Source of the DNA: Emydura subglobosa
Taxonomy: Eukaryota > Chordata > Testudines > Chelidae
DNA: 64,000 nt
Direction of reading: 5' to 3'
Assembly (NCBI GenBank): GCA_007922225.1
Contig: ML679959.1
Coordinates: 22,019,230 to 22,083,229 of the forward strand
The notes beneath the pieces were generated by a model. That model worked only from the letters and a program-made list of their open reading frames with translations. It ran no database searches and had not been told where the DNA came from. Shown here piece by piece: positions 27,101 through 33,795 of the stretch. The position numbers and the translations under genes are program-made. Positions within the stretch are counted from its first letter, which is position 1, and each line of letters starts with the position of its first letter.

Positions 27101-27848
27101 TGTTTGCCATCTCAAAAAGGAGGGAAGGTGAGTGGCTTTGGGAAAGAAAGGAAAGATTTGATTTCTGGATGGCAGGCAGCTTCTGCATTGCATGTCCCCA
27201 TACAAAAATGAATGAGTGTTTATCCTCACACAATACATTTCTGTTATCTCACTCAGTCGATGGAATAAAAGCCACAAATGTTATAAAGAACTACACTTGG
27301 TTTTCTTTGTAATTGACATGCATGCGTGTGTGCATGCTGAGGCTACTCTAATCTGTACCAGGGACCGGGCTGATGCAGAACTTGGATTCTGTTGTGTTTG
27401 CCACCCATTCCCTCCTCCCTAGCAGTGCGCCCAGCATGCTTTAATTTCTGGCAACAGGAAACTATCTCTGATTTAGTTAGTCCTGCTTTGACCTCCTGAG
27501 GTCCCTTCCAACTCTATCATTCTATGATTCGCCTGCATGGCCCTCTCCTTTCTTAATTACTTAATTATAAGAAGCCTGTTTCACCAGTTGCTTTGATTTT
27601 CATTGTTCCTCTTGTTTGTACATTGGCTGATTAGATTTTAAGCTTTTTGGGGTAGGGATCTGGGAAATTCTTTGTGCCTTGTTGGTGCACTATCAAAGGA
27701 ATTAATTACAGCACTTTAATCATCTGGATACTCACCTTCCTATTTTCATTTCAGATGGGTGATCTACAACGACCTTAAAGTTTGTGCCTCAGAACGACCT
27801 CCCAGAGACCTAGGCTATATTTACTTTTACCATAGGATACCAAGTTAG
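83..27848 (+). CDS. USP13: USP13, ubiquitin carboxyl-terminal hydrolase 13 (3' part, 15 exons)
   Basis: Spliced exons: 83-177, 1283-1470, 4290-4361, 4624-4717, 9421-9546, 10770-10923, 13927-14101, 16574-16662, 17028-17150, 19734-19760, 21681-21824, 22535-22701, 24507-24669, 27043-27127, 27755-27848. They total 1796 nt, in frame, giving 597 residues and a TAG stop. The product is a cysteine protease that removes ubiquitin, with known roles in ER-associated degradation, autophagy and protein stability. Visible parts: Cys box [13 protein letters not shown] (catalytic Cys codon 1415-1417), [13 protein letters not shown], two UBA domains inserted in the catalytic fold, and His box [13 protein letters not shown] (His codon 27096-27098) followed by WVIYND. 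The zinc-finger region and the start codon lie upstream of the window. It is assigned to USP13 rather than its paralogue USP5 because of detailed sequence agreement (for example [15 protein letters not shown] and [14 protein letters not shown]) and the PEX5L neighbour. It is about three residues longer than human over the same span, all in the linker after UBA2. Function is inferred from the family. Confidence 0.97.
178..1282 (+). other. USP13 intron with one MIR copy
   Basis: GTAAGA..CATTCAG intron. It contains a MIR-type SINE at about 270-455. A short stretch at about 766-845 has the phrase CATTGACTTTAGTGGG, which belongs to a dispersed family of near-palindromic repeats seen elsewhere in the window. 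I recognise nothing else. Confidence 0.8.
270..455 (+). repeat. MIR / CORE-SINE copy
   Basis: The core GACCTTGGGCAAGTCACTT, then CTCTCTGTGCCTCTG, then TGTAAAATAGGGATAATGAT and a 3' part with AAAGCACTTTGAG, follow the MIR consensus in + orientation. Edges are approximate. Confidence 0.85.
1283..1470 (+). CDS. USP13: USP13 exon: catalytic Cys box
   Basis: The acceptor is GCATTCAG and the donor GTAAGT. The exon starts in phase 0 with [19 protein letters not shown] and reaches the USP Cys box [19 protein letters not shown]. The nucleophile is the Cys of NSCYL (codon 1415-1417), equivalent to Cys345 of human USP13; the preceding Asn would supply the oxyanion hole. It ends with two bases of an Ala codon completed by the next exon. 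The reading-frame extension upstream of 1283 is intronic. Confidence 0.97.
1762..1992 (-). repeat. MIR / CORE-SINE copy, reverse orientation
   Basis: The + strand reads as a reversed MIR: CCCCCATTTTACAGAT, AACTGAGGTACAG, ATCACAGAAG, GGGACTTGAACCGAGGTC and CCTTAACCACTGGACCATAC, which are the consensus blocks in reverse order. Edges are approximate. Confidence 0.88.
2040..2262. mobile_element. MITE-like DNA transposon fragment
   Basis: The stretch is rich in ACCAGTATAAC-type motifs in both orientations (ACACCAGTATAAAGG, TACCAGTATAACTATACC). It ends in TGTAGACAAGG, the mirror of the CCTTGTCTACA end shared by other MITEs in this window. The left terminus is not recognisable, so it is probably truncated. 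Confidence 0.5.
3005..3165 (+). repeat. Degraded MIR copy
   Basis: Weak forward MIR core: TTTGGGCAAATCACTTACTG, then a CCTCAGATTACTTATCTC segment and GATGTTATGAGGCTTAA. Heavily diverged, with uncertain edges. Confidence 0.5.
3895..4020 (-). repeat. MIR fragment, reverse orientation
   Basis: Reversed MIR 5' half: AAAGTCACACAGGAGGTC, GCAGAGCAGGGAATGGAATC and CAGATCTCCCAAGTCTCAGG, followed by the reversed SINE head. Confidence 0.75.
4290..4361 (+). CDS. USP13: USP13 exon, 72 nt, catalytic domain
   Basis: The acceptor is ACTGCCCAG and the donor GTAAGT. It encodes [15 protein letters not shown] and DFNTQM, continuing the finger/thumb part of the USP fold after the Cys box. It enters in phase 2 and leaves in phase 2. 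Confidence 0.95.
4624..4717 (+). CDS. USP13: USP13 exon, 94 nt, catalytic domain
   Basis: The acceptor is TTCTCCCTACAG and the donor GTATTT. It encodes [16 protein letters not shown] followed by [14 protein letters not shown] and ends in phase 0. The match to vertebrate USP13 is nearly exact. Confidence 0.95.
4718..9420 (+). other. Large USP13 intron, mostly unrecognised sequence
   Basis: 4.7-kb intron. Most of it shows no family I can name. Visible items are a dispersed-repeat candidate at about 7425-7700, short tandem duplications near 7147-7171 (GGAAAGTATGCCCA twice) and 8771-8796 (CCTATACTCAG), and a CCTGATTTACACTGGTG repeat tail near 8060-8150. Open frames here have no recognisable product. 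Confidence 0.7.
7425..7700. repeat. Dispersed repeat, unclassified
   Basis: It begins with GCCACCCATCCAGTTTTC followed by CAACCGGATGATCCGGG, then CTGTGGCAACCGTAAG and a G-rich segment ending near GGTGGCAACACG. The opening resembles a repeat common in turtle genomes. Class and edges are uncertain. Confidence 0.35.
9421..9546 (+). CDS. USP13: USP13 exon: QQDAQEF motif
   Basis: The acceptor is TTGTTTTTAG and the donor GTGAGG; phase 0 at both ends (42 codons). It encodes [14 protein letters not shown] and [13 protein letters not shown]. The QQDAQEF block is the second hallmark of USP catalytic domains. Confidence 0.97.
9547..10769 (+). other. USP13 intron, little recognised
   Basis: 1.2-kb intron. 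A tail-like fragment of a dispersed repeat (GTGTGAGCTCCTTCTGGCAA ... GCTCTGTAATGC) lies at about 10655-10745. It resembles, in opposite orientation, the repeats at 14410 and 23708. Otherwise I see nothing. Confidence 0.6.
10655..10745. repeat. Dispersed repeat family A, tail fragment
   Basis: GAGCTCCTTCTGGCAAGAAT and GGGCTCTGTAATGCTACT look like the complement of the 'GGAGCCC.AGTCA ... CAAAGAGCTTAC' repeat found at several sites in this window. The match is diverged. Confidence 0.4.
10770..10923 (+). CDS. USP13: USP13 exon, 154 nt, catalytic domain
   Basis: The acceptor is TCCCTTCAG and the donor GTAAAG. It encodes [19 protein letters not shown], then [17 protein letters not shown] and [11 protein letters not shown]. 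It corresponds to the fingers region of the USP fold. It ends after the first base of an Asp codon. Confidence 0.96.
11010..11270 (-). repeat. Possible tRNA-derived SINE, reverse orientation
   Basis: Read on the - strand, the stretch 11110-11010 gives TTTTAGCTTAAGCAGTAGAT (box-A-like), then a box-B-like GAGATCAAGGTC about 35 bases on. This is the layout of an RNA polymerase III promoter. Neither box is canonical, so this is a suggestion only. Confidence 0.3.
11330..12598 (+). mobile_element. CR1 LINE, 5'-truncated, dead
   Basis: The 3' portion of CR1 ORF2 can be read in broken frames: [13 protein letters not shown] near 11341, FINELEKG near 11542 and [15 protein letters not shown] near 11911. 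It is followed by the CR1 3'UTR, ending ACTGGGCAAGATGGACCACT, GCTCTGACCTAGTATGTTC. Frame breaks, stops and an A19 run (11989-12007) show it is inactive. CR1 elements are the main LINEs of turtles, crocodilians and birds and are usually 5'-truncated. Confidence 0.92.
12655..12885 (+). mobile_element. CR1 LINE 3' end fragment
   Basis: It reads AGAGTAATTAACCATTGGAA, then GGAGGTCAGACTAGATGATC, TGATGGTCCCTTTGGGCCTT and AATCTATGAATCCATGA, which is a typical CR1 3'UTR with short repeated terminal motif. It lies just downstream of the longer CR1 and is a different subfamily. Confidence 0.88.
13565..13700. repeat. Dispersed repeat family A
   Basis: A diverged copy: TATTTATTTATGGTAGTGCA, then GGGATCAGGGCTCAATTGTG and CAATCCTTGCCCTAAAGACA. 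Compare 14410, 17655, 18258 and 23708. Confidence 0.55.
13927..14101 (+). CDS. USP13: USP13 exon, 175 nt, catalytic domain
   Basis: The acceptor is TTCTGATCAG and the donor GTAAGT. It encodes [20 protein letters not shown], then [20 protein letters not shown] and [12 protein letters not shown]. It ends with two bases of a Lys codon. Confidence 0.96.
14410..14770. repeat. Dispersed repeat family A, longest copy
   Basis: It reads TTTATTTGTATTACAACAGC, GGAGCCCTAGTCATGGAACA, CATTGTGCTTGTTGCTGTAC, CCAAGGAGCTTACAATCTAA, ACAGATGGACACAGATAGAC, CAGCAGCCTAATCGTTGTCA and GGCAAAGGAGAATTTTAAGG. This is a repeat widely seen in turtles and birds. Class is uncertain. Confidence 0.7.
14915..15195. mobile_element. 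Non-autonomous hAT transposon (281 bp) with perfect 8-bp target duplication
   Basis: The left end is CATTGGTCCCCAAACTTTTT and the right end AGTTTGGGGACCACTG, whose complement is CAGTGGTCCCCAAACT (15 of 16 matching). Both sides are flanked by CCCTAGAC (14907-14914 and 15196-15203). The 8-bp duplication and CAGTGG-type ends are hallmarks of the hAT superfamily. The interior is GC-rich and has no transposase. The long open frames across it on both strands are a by-product of composition. Confidence 0.93.
15380..15520. repeat. Dispersed repeat family A
   Basis: A diverged copy: TTATTGTTACTTATATGGGG, CTGCCTCCATGTGGTTTACA and ATCTAAATTCAACCAAAG, matching the 'TTACAATCTAA' block of the copy at 14410. 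Confidence 0.5.
16240..16462. mobile_element. MITE, GTGTAGACATACCC-end family
   Basis: Interior GATCCCAGAGCTTGGGCTGC, AATTAAACAGCCTGAGTC and GAGTCAGCTGACATGAGCC, then the right end AATTGCAGAGTGGACATACC. This mirrors the GGGTATGTCTACACTGCAAA left end of the element at 58115. The left end is not clear. Confidence 0.65.
16574..16662 (+). CDS. USP13: USP13 exon, 89 nt, catalytic domain
   Basis: The acceptor is GTTTCCCAG and the donor GTATGT. It encodes [18 protein letters not shown], then [11 protein letters not shown]. It ends after the first base of an Asp codon. [11 protein letters not shown] is the beta-strand block found in all USPs. Confidence 0.96.
16663..17027 (+). other. Short USP13 intron
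   Basis: 365-base intron with GTATGT donor and TTTGCAG acceptor. No repeat or other element is recognised. Confidence 0.85.
17028..17150 (+). CDS. USP13: USP13 exon, 123 nt
   Basis: The acceptor is GATTTGCAG and the donor GTACTG. It encodes [14 protein letters not shown], then [15 protein letters not shown] and IIIPDDPK. It enters and leaves in phase 1. This is the stretch just before the inserted UBA domains. Confidence 0.96.
17655..17775. repeat. Dispersed repeat family A
   Basis: TTGTGTTGTAGTAGCACATT, AGAAGCCCCAGTCAAGGAAT and GGTCCCTGCTCCAAAGAGCT match the family seen at 14410. Confidence 0.65.
18066..18250 (-). mobile_element. CR1 LINE 3' end, reverse orientation
   Basis: TAGATTCCAAGACCAGACGG, ATGGTCATCTAGTCTGACCT and CCTGTATAACACAGGCCATA form the complement of a CR1 3' terminus, read into the element. 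Confidence 0.82.
18258..18340. repeat. Dispersed repeat family A
   Basis: TTATTATTTGTATTGCAGTA, ACTAGGAGCCCCAGTCAAGG and CCATTGTGCTAGACACTACT are a good match to the family core. Confidence 0.72.
19734..19760 (+). CDS. USP13: USP13 27-nt microexon
   Basis: The acceptor is CTCAATTTACAG and the donor GTATGT. It encodes only DRMMNHFME plus a split codon, in the place of the human segment DRLMNQLID. Both flanking introns are phase 1, so its inclusion or omission keeps the frame. It lies in the linker just ahead of UBA1. The call rests on exact phase fit with both neighbours and similarity to human USP13. Confidence 0.9.
19761..21680 (+). other. USP13 intron, MITE fragment and short repeats
   Basis: 1.9-kb intron. 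It contains GGGCCTGATCCAAAATGCAT with its mirror GGGCTTTGGATGAGGCTC (20247-20325) and a MITE-like piece at about 20535-20715. The rest is unassigned. Confidence 0.65.
20535..20715. mobile_element. MITE-like fragment
   Basis: GAGTCCCAGCTCACATAGAT, GTACCCACGCTAGCGCTGCT and GTAACTTGGGTAGCATGCGT contain mirrored GTACCCACGCTAG / CTTGGGTAGCATGCG motifs typical of a turtle DNA-transposon family. Terminal repeats are not clear. Confidence 0.35.
21681..21824 (+). CDS. USP13: USP13 exon: UBA1 domain
   Basis: The acceptor is TCACTTGTAG and the donor GTCAGC. It encodes [20 protein letters not shown], then [20 protein letters not shown]. This is a complete UBA domain with the MGF loop that contacts ubiquitin. 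It is phase 1 at both ends. The donor's +3 base is C, which is uncommon. Confidence 0.97.
21825..22534 (+). other. USP13 intron, nothing recognised
   Basis: 710-base intron between the two UBA-encoding exons. No repeat family or other feature stands out. Confidence 0.75.
22535..22701 (+). CDS. USP13: USP13 exon: linker and first part of UBA2
   Basis: The acceptor is TCTCTTCCAG and the donor GTGAGT. It encodes [12 protein letters not shown], a Gly/Ala-rich linker, then [20 protein letters not shown] and QALKAT. The MGF loop of the second UBA is visible. It ends in phase 0 inside UBA2. Confidence 0.97.
22702..24506 (+). other. USP13 intron with one family A copy
   Basis: 1.8-kb intron with a family A repeat at 23708-23830. 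Otherwise no recognisable element. Confidence 0.7.
23708..23830. repeat. Dispersed repeat family A
   Basis: CTGCAATACCTAGGAGTTCC, GGACCCCATTGTGTTAGATG, CTGTACAAACACAGCACAAA and CCCAAAGAACTTACAGCTGA make a clear copy of the family core. Confidence 0.72.
24507..24669 (+). CDS. USP13: USP13 exon: end of UBA2 and acidic linker
   Basis: The acceptor is TTTGACTGCCAG and the donor GTAAGT. It encodes [20 protein letters not shown], then [18 protein letters not shown] and GPRIKDGSG. The acidic linker is about three residues longer than in human USP13. It ends after the first base of a codon completed as AGG (Arg), where human has Thr. Confidence 0.96.
24670..27042 (+). other. USP13 intron with hairpin repeat and GC-rich tandem array
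   Basis: 2.4-kb intron. About 25260-26290 looks like one repeat unit containing a hairpin (25356-25400) and a C-rich tandem region (25740-26215). The 195-aa open frame across 25440-26027 follows from the C-rich composition and is not taken as a gene. Confidence 0.7.
25740..26215. repeat. C-rich imperfect tandem repeat
   Basis: Degenerate units such as CAGACCCCCCATACCCAGAC, GCACCTGGACCATGAGCCCC and CCAGATCCCCACTGAGCCCC recur for about 475 bases. The elements are CCAGA/CCTGGA, CCCC and CTGAGCC. Unit length is irregular, about 25-55 bases. Confidence 0.75.
27043..27127 (+). CDS. USP13: USP13 exon: catalytic His box
   Basis: The acceptor is TTGTATGCAG and the donor GTGAGT. It encodes [20 protein letters not shown], then CHLKKEGR. 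The catalytic His is in SGHYV (codon 27096-27098), equivalent to His823 of human USP13. It enters with two bases and leaves with two. Confidence 0.97.
27128..27754 (+). other. USP13 last intron with a CR1 end
   Basis: 627-base intron. It contains a short CR1 3' terminus (about 27475-27535). The rest is unassigned. Confidence 0.75.
27475..27535 (+). mobile_element. CR1 LINE 3' terminus fragment
   Basis: TTTGACCTCCTGAGGTCCCT, TCCAACTCTATCATTCTATG and ATTC form a CR1 3' end with its terminal short repeat. Only about 60 bases are recognisable. Confidence 0.75.
27755..27848 (+). CDS. USP13: USP13 terminal coding exon
   Basis: The acceptor is ATTTTCATTTCAG. It encodes [19 protein letters not shown], then [10 protein letters not shown] and TAG (27846-27848). 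The Asp of YND corresponds to the third residue of the USP triad region. The C-terminus RIPS matches human USP13. Confidence 0.97.
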
Positions 27849-30800
27849 GCCTCAAATACATTATTTGGCCATATGAAGCCATAAGCCTTTTTAATCTGCC
27901 AAAAAAGAAGTATTAAAATTAAAAAAACCCAAACCTTGGACTGCCAAAAAGCAAATGAAAATATGGGATATTTATAGTTTTATTTAAAAACACAGTCATT
28001 TGATGCCTTCTTAAGTGTTTGCAGGGAAATTTCTATTAAGTGGTGATGTATTGTAGGATATTTTAAATTTATATATGTTAAAGGACATCTCAAAAATCAT
28101 GCAGATTTTTAGTGGAGTTTGCAGCTAGTGCATGGAGAATATGCCTTTGTTTCATAACTAAACCACAACCCAGTTCCTGCCTTGTGGTTCAGCTATGTTC
28201 TTGGAAGACCTTTGGGGAACGTACATGTCTATGGTAGTAGCTGCCTACTGCTTCCAATTGGAGAGTCCACATTGGTTATGGATGTCAGAGATTTGCCTTT
28301 GCTTCATGTATCATTGGAGGGGGAGGAACTGTTTTCTATCAGAGAACATGCATAAGTCACAATATTATTTTCAGTACAGTAAGGAATATCTAATATAGTA
28401 CATTAGACTAGTGATACAGAATGTCTTGTTTTGCCTCTTTGATGCTTGAAATCAAAAGGCACCAATGAAAAACTTGGAAGCTGTTAATCCCTTGTCAGTG
28501 CCCGATGCATTATGCCAAATAGAAATGGTGGGTTTTATTTTATGTATTTAATATGGGTTTTTTTAAAACTCTTTTTGAAATCCTGTTGGGTTTTTTAAAT
28601 TATCCCAAGAGATTCAGGATTGCAAGTGGCTGAAGGAAACAGGTATGCTGATTTGATTAAATCTCCAATGCTCAGGAATGCTCAGAGGAATTTCCTCTGA
28701 AGGAGTTAAAAAAGTGGACAGTGTCCCTTTAACTGTTACAAAGAAATTTTGCGCCCACACCAGTGACACTCCAGCTGAAACCGGCTCCGTGACAAAGTGC
28801 TTGCAGTACAATTCTGCTTTCTGCCAAAGGTTGTTTAATTATTTAAGTTTCTTCCATGGGTGGAGGAAATTGCTTGGTTAAATTGCTGATTTTTTTTTAA
28901 AGTCATAACATATCAACTTGCTAGAAACTTGCAAACACATTGATAATCTGATCTGCACAATGCACCCCTTATAAATTGGTTTCTGGTTTTTTTAGGCCAC
29001 TTTCTGTCCCATTTTTCCCCATGTACTTTCCCTATTTCAATTTGAGTCATAGACAAGAATTTATTTGCAATCAGGAGGCCTGTGGGGGTTTTTAAATTGT
29101 TGTTATTGAATAGTTCTGTTTTAGAAAAAATTACAGTGATGAATGTGTAATCTTTTATGTTTCCAAAAAAACAAATTTCACAGTACGTTGGCTACTGCTG
29201 AGAGACAGTTGGTAAAATTGCCTCTTGCAATTTTACTGATCTCTCAAAATAAGTTGGAACAGTTGAAAGAATCCATGCAGAGTGCAGGAGAGGCAGGGAG
29301 TTGTAATTATATCTTCTCTGCATTTAATGTCTGCAAGTTAAATAGCAAAATGCAGGCACCTGTACACAACGAAAGGGAATCTGAATGTAGAGATTCTGGT
29401 TACAACTAGGGCTTTTTTTAACATCTGATTAAAAACTGTTCCCCAAATGTAACAAAGCCTAGTGTAAATCACAAAACATGGTAACATAGGCCTTGTTTTC
29501 CTGGTCATTTTTTCATCTGAAAAATGGTACTAGATGTAGAGAAAAATTCTAGTGCAATAATTCTGTAGTAATGTATATGATGCCTAATCACTGGAAAAGC
29601 TTCCACTATTTAACACCCTTCCAGGCACACTAGAATGGTGTTGTGTCACATTAGTAAGTGGCTCCCATGAGATTTAACTGCCTTGTAATTATTAAGTAGT
29701 TTATAGTGGACAAAATAAAGATTGCCAGCAAATCTACTTGTCCCTACAATATTTTGACTATTTGGGTCAAATAGCAAACGCCTATTCGGAAAATTGAATC
29801 AGCAAAGTATGCAGTGGCACATCCTGTATTTAAAGTGAAGGAGCTGAGCTTTCAGATAATTTTTATTTGTGCTTTTGGCAGTAAAAGAAGGAAAGATCCC
29901 TTTCATACCCAGTTATATTTCAAAGAAGTGCAACAACAGCATTCTCCTCTGCCTCATGAACTTAAAGGGCTATTTATAAACTGGAAAGGTCTGGTATGCA
30001 TAACCTTTTTATTTAAAGACCTTGGGTAAGTTACAGACCTATGGGGTCTTTACCATGCTCATTGCTAAACTGGAAACATGGCGGGACTCCTGGGAATAAG
30101 GATGGAGCATGAACTCTCACAAACCATTTCCTTGTATATAGACCTATCTAAAACTGGAACAACCATGTGTGTGATATTAATATTATATATTTAATATCAG
30201 GCACACTTCAAAATCTAGTGTGTGAGAAGCTGGGGTAGGATAGTTAAAAGAAAAAAATTAGCTGGCTGTAGTAGGTGCATTTTTAGTGTCTGCATTTCTG
30301 AAGTCCCTTTAGTGCAAGTATTGTTCAGCACTTTGTATGTGCGTAAGCTACAAGAGGGCAAAAGTGCAGGGTGCAATAAAGGGGAAAGACTGAATGATCT
30401 TTCATGAAAATTTAGCATTTGAAAATACTTTGAAGTTCTCCAGCTGTTTGTGCATTTTGTCCCTCCATCACTTTTCTCCTTCAAATGATCAATTTACTGT
30501 AATTTCTTCTTCTCCTCCTCCTCTCTCTTTTTCTGTTTCTTTTTTTAAAGATATGACTAAAGGTGAGCAATGACATTTGTACATTTGGATGCAGTCATCT
30601 GACTCTGGAACCTAGAGTGAGAGGTCACCTGTTTGATCCATTTAAGCCCTGGTCTAGCAAAGCACTTAAGCACATGCTCAGTTTCAAGAATGTGGGTAGT
30701 CCTATTGATGTCAATACAACTGCTCTTTATGCTTAAATACCTTGCCTGATCAGGGGCAGCAGTGAGTGACTTGAGCAGTGGGTGATGGGAGGACTTGTGC

Positions 30801-31310
30801 TTCCGTTGGATTCCAGTAACTGTTTCAAGTGATTTTTTTAAAAATTGTATTGTGAACTTCTTGGGAGTAAAGGTTGAAAAAAAAGAATCACTTTGGCCCA
30901 GATCTGCAAAGGTATTTGGACTCCTAGCTCACATTAATATCAATAGGATTAAGGTTACTAAACACCTTTTGAGGATCTGGGCCTTTGAGCCTAAAAAGAC
31001 AAGTTATTGAATCTGCTGAATACTGTGAATCAAGAGACAAAAAGCAAACAGTTGTTTTATTGTTAGAACTGGTCATAAATTTTTGAATTATGAAACTTTT
31101 GGGAGGAAGGGAAAATTTGACAATTCCCTTCACCCCTTATTTTTTAATCCTGCTTTATTTCTAATGGCGTCTAGAACCCACTGTTATTCACGGTGTCCTC
31201 TCTCCAAAGCAAAGTTGAATGTGATTCTTAAAATCATTTTATCTTGCTAGTTAAAATGTAATAAGGATATAATCTTAATTACAAAAAAATAAAGCCTTCA
31301 TCCAGTCTGG
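27849..31310 (+). other. USP13: Probable USP13 3' untranslated region
   Basis: About 3.4 kb directly after the stop with no recognisable interspersed repeat, in contrast to the introns and to the sequence from 31320 on. It is A/T-rich with T-runs. AATAAA occurs at 29714-29719, 30375-30380 and 31288-31293. The end is inferred from the last signal; no transcript evidence is available here. Confidence 0.6.
31288..31293 (+). terminator. Candidate USP13 poly(A) signal
   Basis: AATAAA is followed within 35 bases by the G/T-rich GTCTGGTGGCTTTGG, a plausible downstream element. Recognisable repeats resume just beyond. Earlier AATAAA copies at 29714 and 30375 lack such a clear downstream element and could be alternative sites. 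Confidence 0.5.
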
Positions 31311-32059
31311 TGGCTTTGGACCTGATTCTCCTTTCCCTTTTACCAGTTCCACACTGGAGTATCTCTGCTGAGTTCAGTGGAATTATTCCTGATTTATATT
31401 GGTGTAACTGAAATCTGAATCAGGCTTTGTTTCTTCAGGACTTTCATTCTCGTGGAGGTGCAGTATGAACTGTTAACATGGGTGCATTAGGTCTTCATTG
31501 TAGAAACAGACCTCCAGCTAATTTCTTTGTTTTCCATCCCAGTGGCAGTGATCTCTGTTTTCAATACTGTCTGACTTCAGATGCATTGAAAGACTATGCA
31601 AAACATGTTATAACTGGAAATGCCTTTTTATTCCCCCAATTAATGGATCTGATCAATTTCTGATTCCTTTCACATCTTTTGAGGTTTTCTGTTGTGTCCT
31701 GGAAGTGTTTGTAATGGTTTTATTTTGCACCATTCAGCATTGTTTGCTTGAAGCACTGTTAACATTTTGGAGAGTATTTGTTTGAGATGAGAAGGGATAT
31801 GAATGATATATTGTTGCAACTGTTTTAAATTAAAAAATATTCTCACATCTTGGGGATCATGTTGTCTTTTTGCCTCTTTCTTTTCTTTGAATCCTCAAGT
31901 TCACTGAGCAGCTTTTGGTGGTGCCAGTTATCAGTGTTTTGAGCATTGTGATATTTGGTGTTTTCCTTAAAGCCTCAACAACTGGAGCAGAGTAGGTTCA
32001 TGAGAATCTTCACTTTCAATTAAAAAAAGAAAAAGAAAAAAGGTAAGTTCTAACCTTGA

Positions 32060-32240
32060 TAGCTGTAGAGAAAAGCTTGAAAACATGACCCTAGTGCTCC
32101 CTAAAGATTCAAAAACCGAACAAGTAGAACCTAACATATTTTATTTTTTAAAAATCTCATGATTTTTAGGCCACTCTTACGATTTTTGGAGACCTGACCT
32201 GATTTCTGAGTGCTTGGGGCTGGCAATACTGATCTGTGCA
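32060..32240. repeat. Dispersed GATTTTT-rich repeat, copy 1
   Basis: AGATTCAAAAACCGAACAAG, AAATCTCATGATTTTTAGGC and GTGCTTGGGGCTGGCAATAC recur in diverged form at 45205-45365 (CTCAAAAACCAGAAGAC ... CTCATGATTTTTGAATG ... GACAATCCTG). Class unknown. Confidence 0.6.
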
Positions 32241-32587
32241 AGCTCCTTCCATTCATATGTCGGTTTCTACTGCATTCTTATAGGTTAGGCCTTTCTAAAT
32301 GTTTGTCTGTAACCTCTCAAATCCATCGTTAGCTATTAGATCTGTTTTTCATCAAAGTACAAATGCTTTTTCTGGGGATTCTGCTGTTCAGTGTGGAGAT
32401 AGGCCATAAAGGGACACAATGCAGGAGGAGATAGCATTCCAAACAGGGCTCTGACATGGGTTTCTCTACAGAAGCACGGGTGAGGGCAAATTGGGGCACG
32501 GACGTGGCCAGTGGATCCATAATTTTGTAGATGGACTGGCCATACTCTCAAGTATGTGGGGAGTGTAGAATAGCAGCCACTACTATG

Positions 32588-32696
32588 AAAAGAAGGATGG
32601 TTCAGGGGTTAGGATGCTAGTTTGGAACTTGGGAGCCTTGGGTTCAGTTCCCTGCTCAGTCACAGATTTCCTGCGTGAGGATGGACAAATCCCTCT
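32588..32696 (+). repeat. MIR-type SINE, 5' half (split)
   Basis: GAAGGATGGTTCAGGGGTTA, GCCTTGGGTTCAGTTCCCTG and GATGGACAAATCCCT are the head of a MIR/CORE-SINE. It resumes at about 33795 with TATCTCTGTGCCTCAGTTCT. The copy at 44774-45008 shows the uninterrupted order. Confidence 0.82.
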
Positions 32697-32825
32697 GGCC
32701 ATGTCTGCACTACAGTGGCACAACTGTGCTATAGCACTATGGACTAGACACTTCCTAAATGGATGGAGGGATTTTTTTCTGTCAATGTAGTTAATCCATC
32801 TCTCTAAGCTGGTAGCTAGATGGTT
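32697..32825. mobile_element. MITE, left part (split)
   Basis: CCATGTCTGCACTACAGTGG, CACAACTGTGCTATAGCACT and GTTAATCCATCTCTCTAAGC, then GGTAGCTAGATGG. This is a turtle MITE family with (G)CCATGTCTACACTA ends. Its continuation, AGAAGAATTCTTTTGTCAGT, is found at 33690. Confidence 0.75.
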
Positions 32826-33689
32826 TGACAGAGTGGAGTAGGCTAGAGGCCCACTGCTGGAGGCTTCAGAGTCCAGTCATACCAATCCCAAGAAAGGAGC
32901 AGTGGAACTAAGTCCTCCAAGCGGCCTAGAGAGACTGTGCAGAAAAGCAGCCAATCGGGGAGGCTGCAAAGGGGTAGCTAATCATAGGGTTGCAGGATAA
33001 TATAAAAGGAGCTGCAGTGCAGACCAGAGTCAGCTCCTTGCTGGAGCTAGAGGAGTTCAGTGGCTGCTCTTGGCTGGCTAAAGGGAACTGCAACACCACA
33101 GACTGCTCAGTGTTGTCAGGGGAGCCAGAAAGATCTCCTGACTGGCTGCTGGGCCTGAGCATAGAAGATCCCTTAGGTAAGGGTGAAGCATTGGTGAAGG
33201 CTGGGGCTATGAGGAAGTAGCCCAGGGAACTGAAAGCAGTTTAGTTAAAGAGACATGGCAATACATGGCTACTATTGGTACGGTACCTGGGCTGGAACCT
33301 GGTGGGCCCTGGTACCACTACAATGGCTACTGGTGGGTGGCCTAAAATTGGACAGTGATAAACCCCCTGAAGGGGACCTGAACTGTTAAGAAGCCCAGCT
33401 GGAGAGCTGGGTCCAGAACAGATCGGAATGGGTGCAGAGTTTCCATAAAGGCCTGGAGGCACAGACCCCTAACAGGGCAAGGAGTGCTTAAAGGCTTCAC
33501 TGGACCCCAGAAGGGGCCTGTTTTGCGTTGTGTTTTGTGTAAACTCTGAATGACTTGACTGGAGGACTGAGTCACTGAAACCTACCGGAAAAACTGCCAG
33601 AAGGGATCACCATAAACTGACAGAAGTGCAGACACACCCAACCAGAATGGGATGCTTGTGAGAGGTGGGTACCACGCAATTACAGACGG
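32826..33689 (+). mobile_element. LTR-like fragment with CCAAT and TATA boxes
   Basis: About 865 bases inserted inside a MITE. CCAAT is at 32951-32955 and TATAAAA at 33001-33007, a normal RNA polymerase II promoter spacing for a retroelement LTR. A related sequence lies at 51650-52375. No internal coding region is present, so a solo LTR is the simplest reading. Boundaries are inferred from the interrupted MITE; no clean target duplication was found. Confidence 0.5.
32951..33007 (+). promoter_or_regulatory. Fossil LTR-type promoter (CCAAT, TATA)
   Basis: CCAATCGGGG at 32951 and ATAATATAAAAGGAGCTGCA around 33001 resemble a retroelement promoter. No sign that it drives a present gene. Confidence 0.4.
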
Positions 33690-33795
33690 ACAGAAGAATT
33701 CTTTTGTCAGTCTAGCTGTATATATCCTGGGGGTTAGTTTGATTTAGCTATGGTGCGCAGGGCACAACATTTTTCACAGCCTTGAGCAACATAGC
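33690..33795. mobile_element. MITE, right part (split)
   Basis: AGAAGAATTCTTTTGTCAGT, GGGGGTTAGTTTGATTTAGC and TTTTTCACAGCCTTGAGCAA continue the MITE of 32697-32825. The far right terminal repeat is missing. Confidence 0.7.

Noticed and set aside
83..27848. USP5 as an alternative identity for the + strand gene
   Set aside because: The UBA and linker residues follow USP13 rather than USP5, and the convergent neighbour is PEX5L, as for USP13 in mammals.
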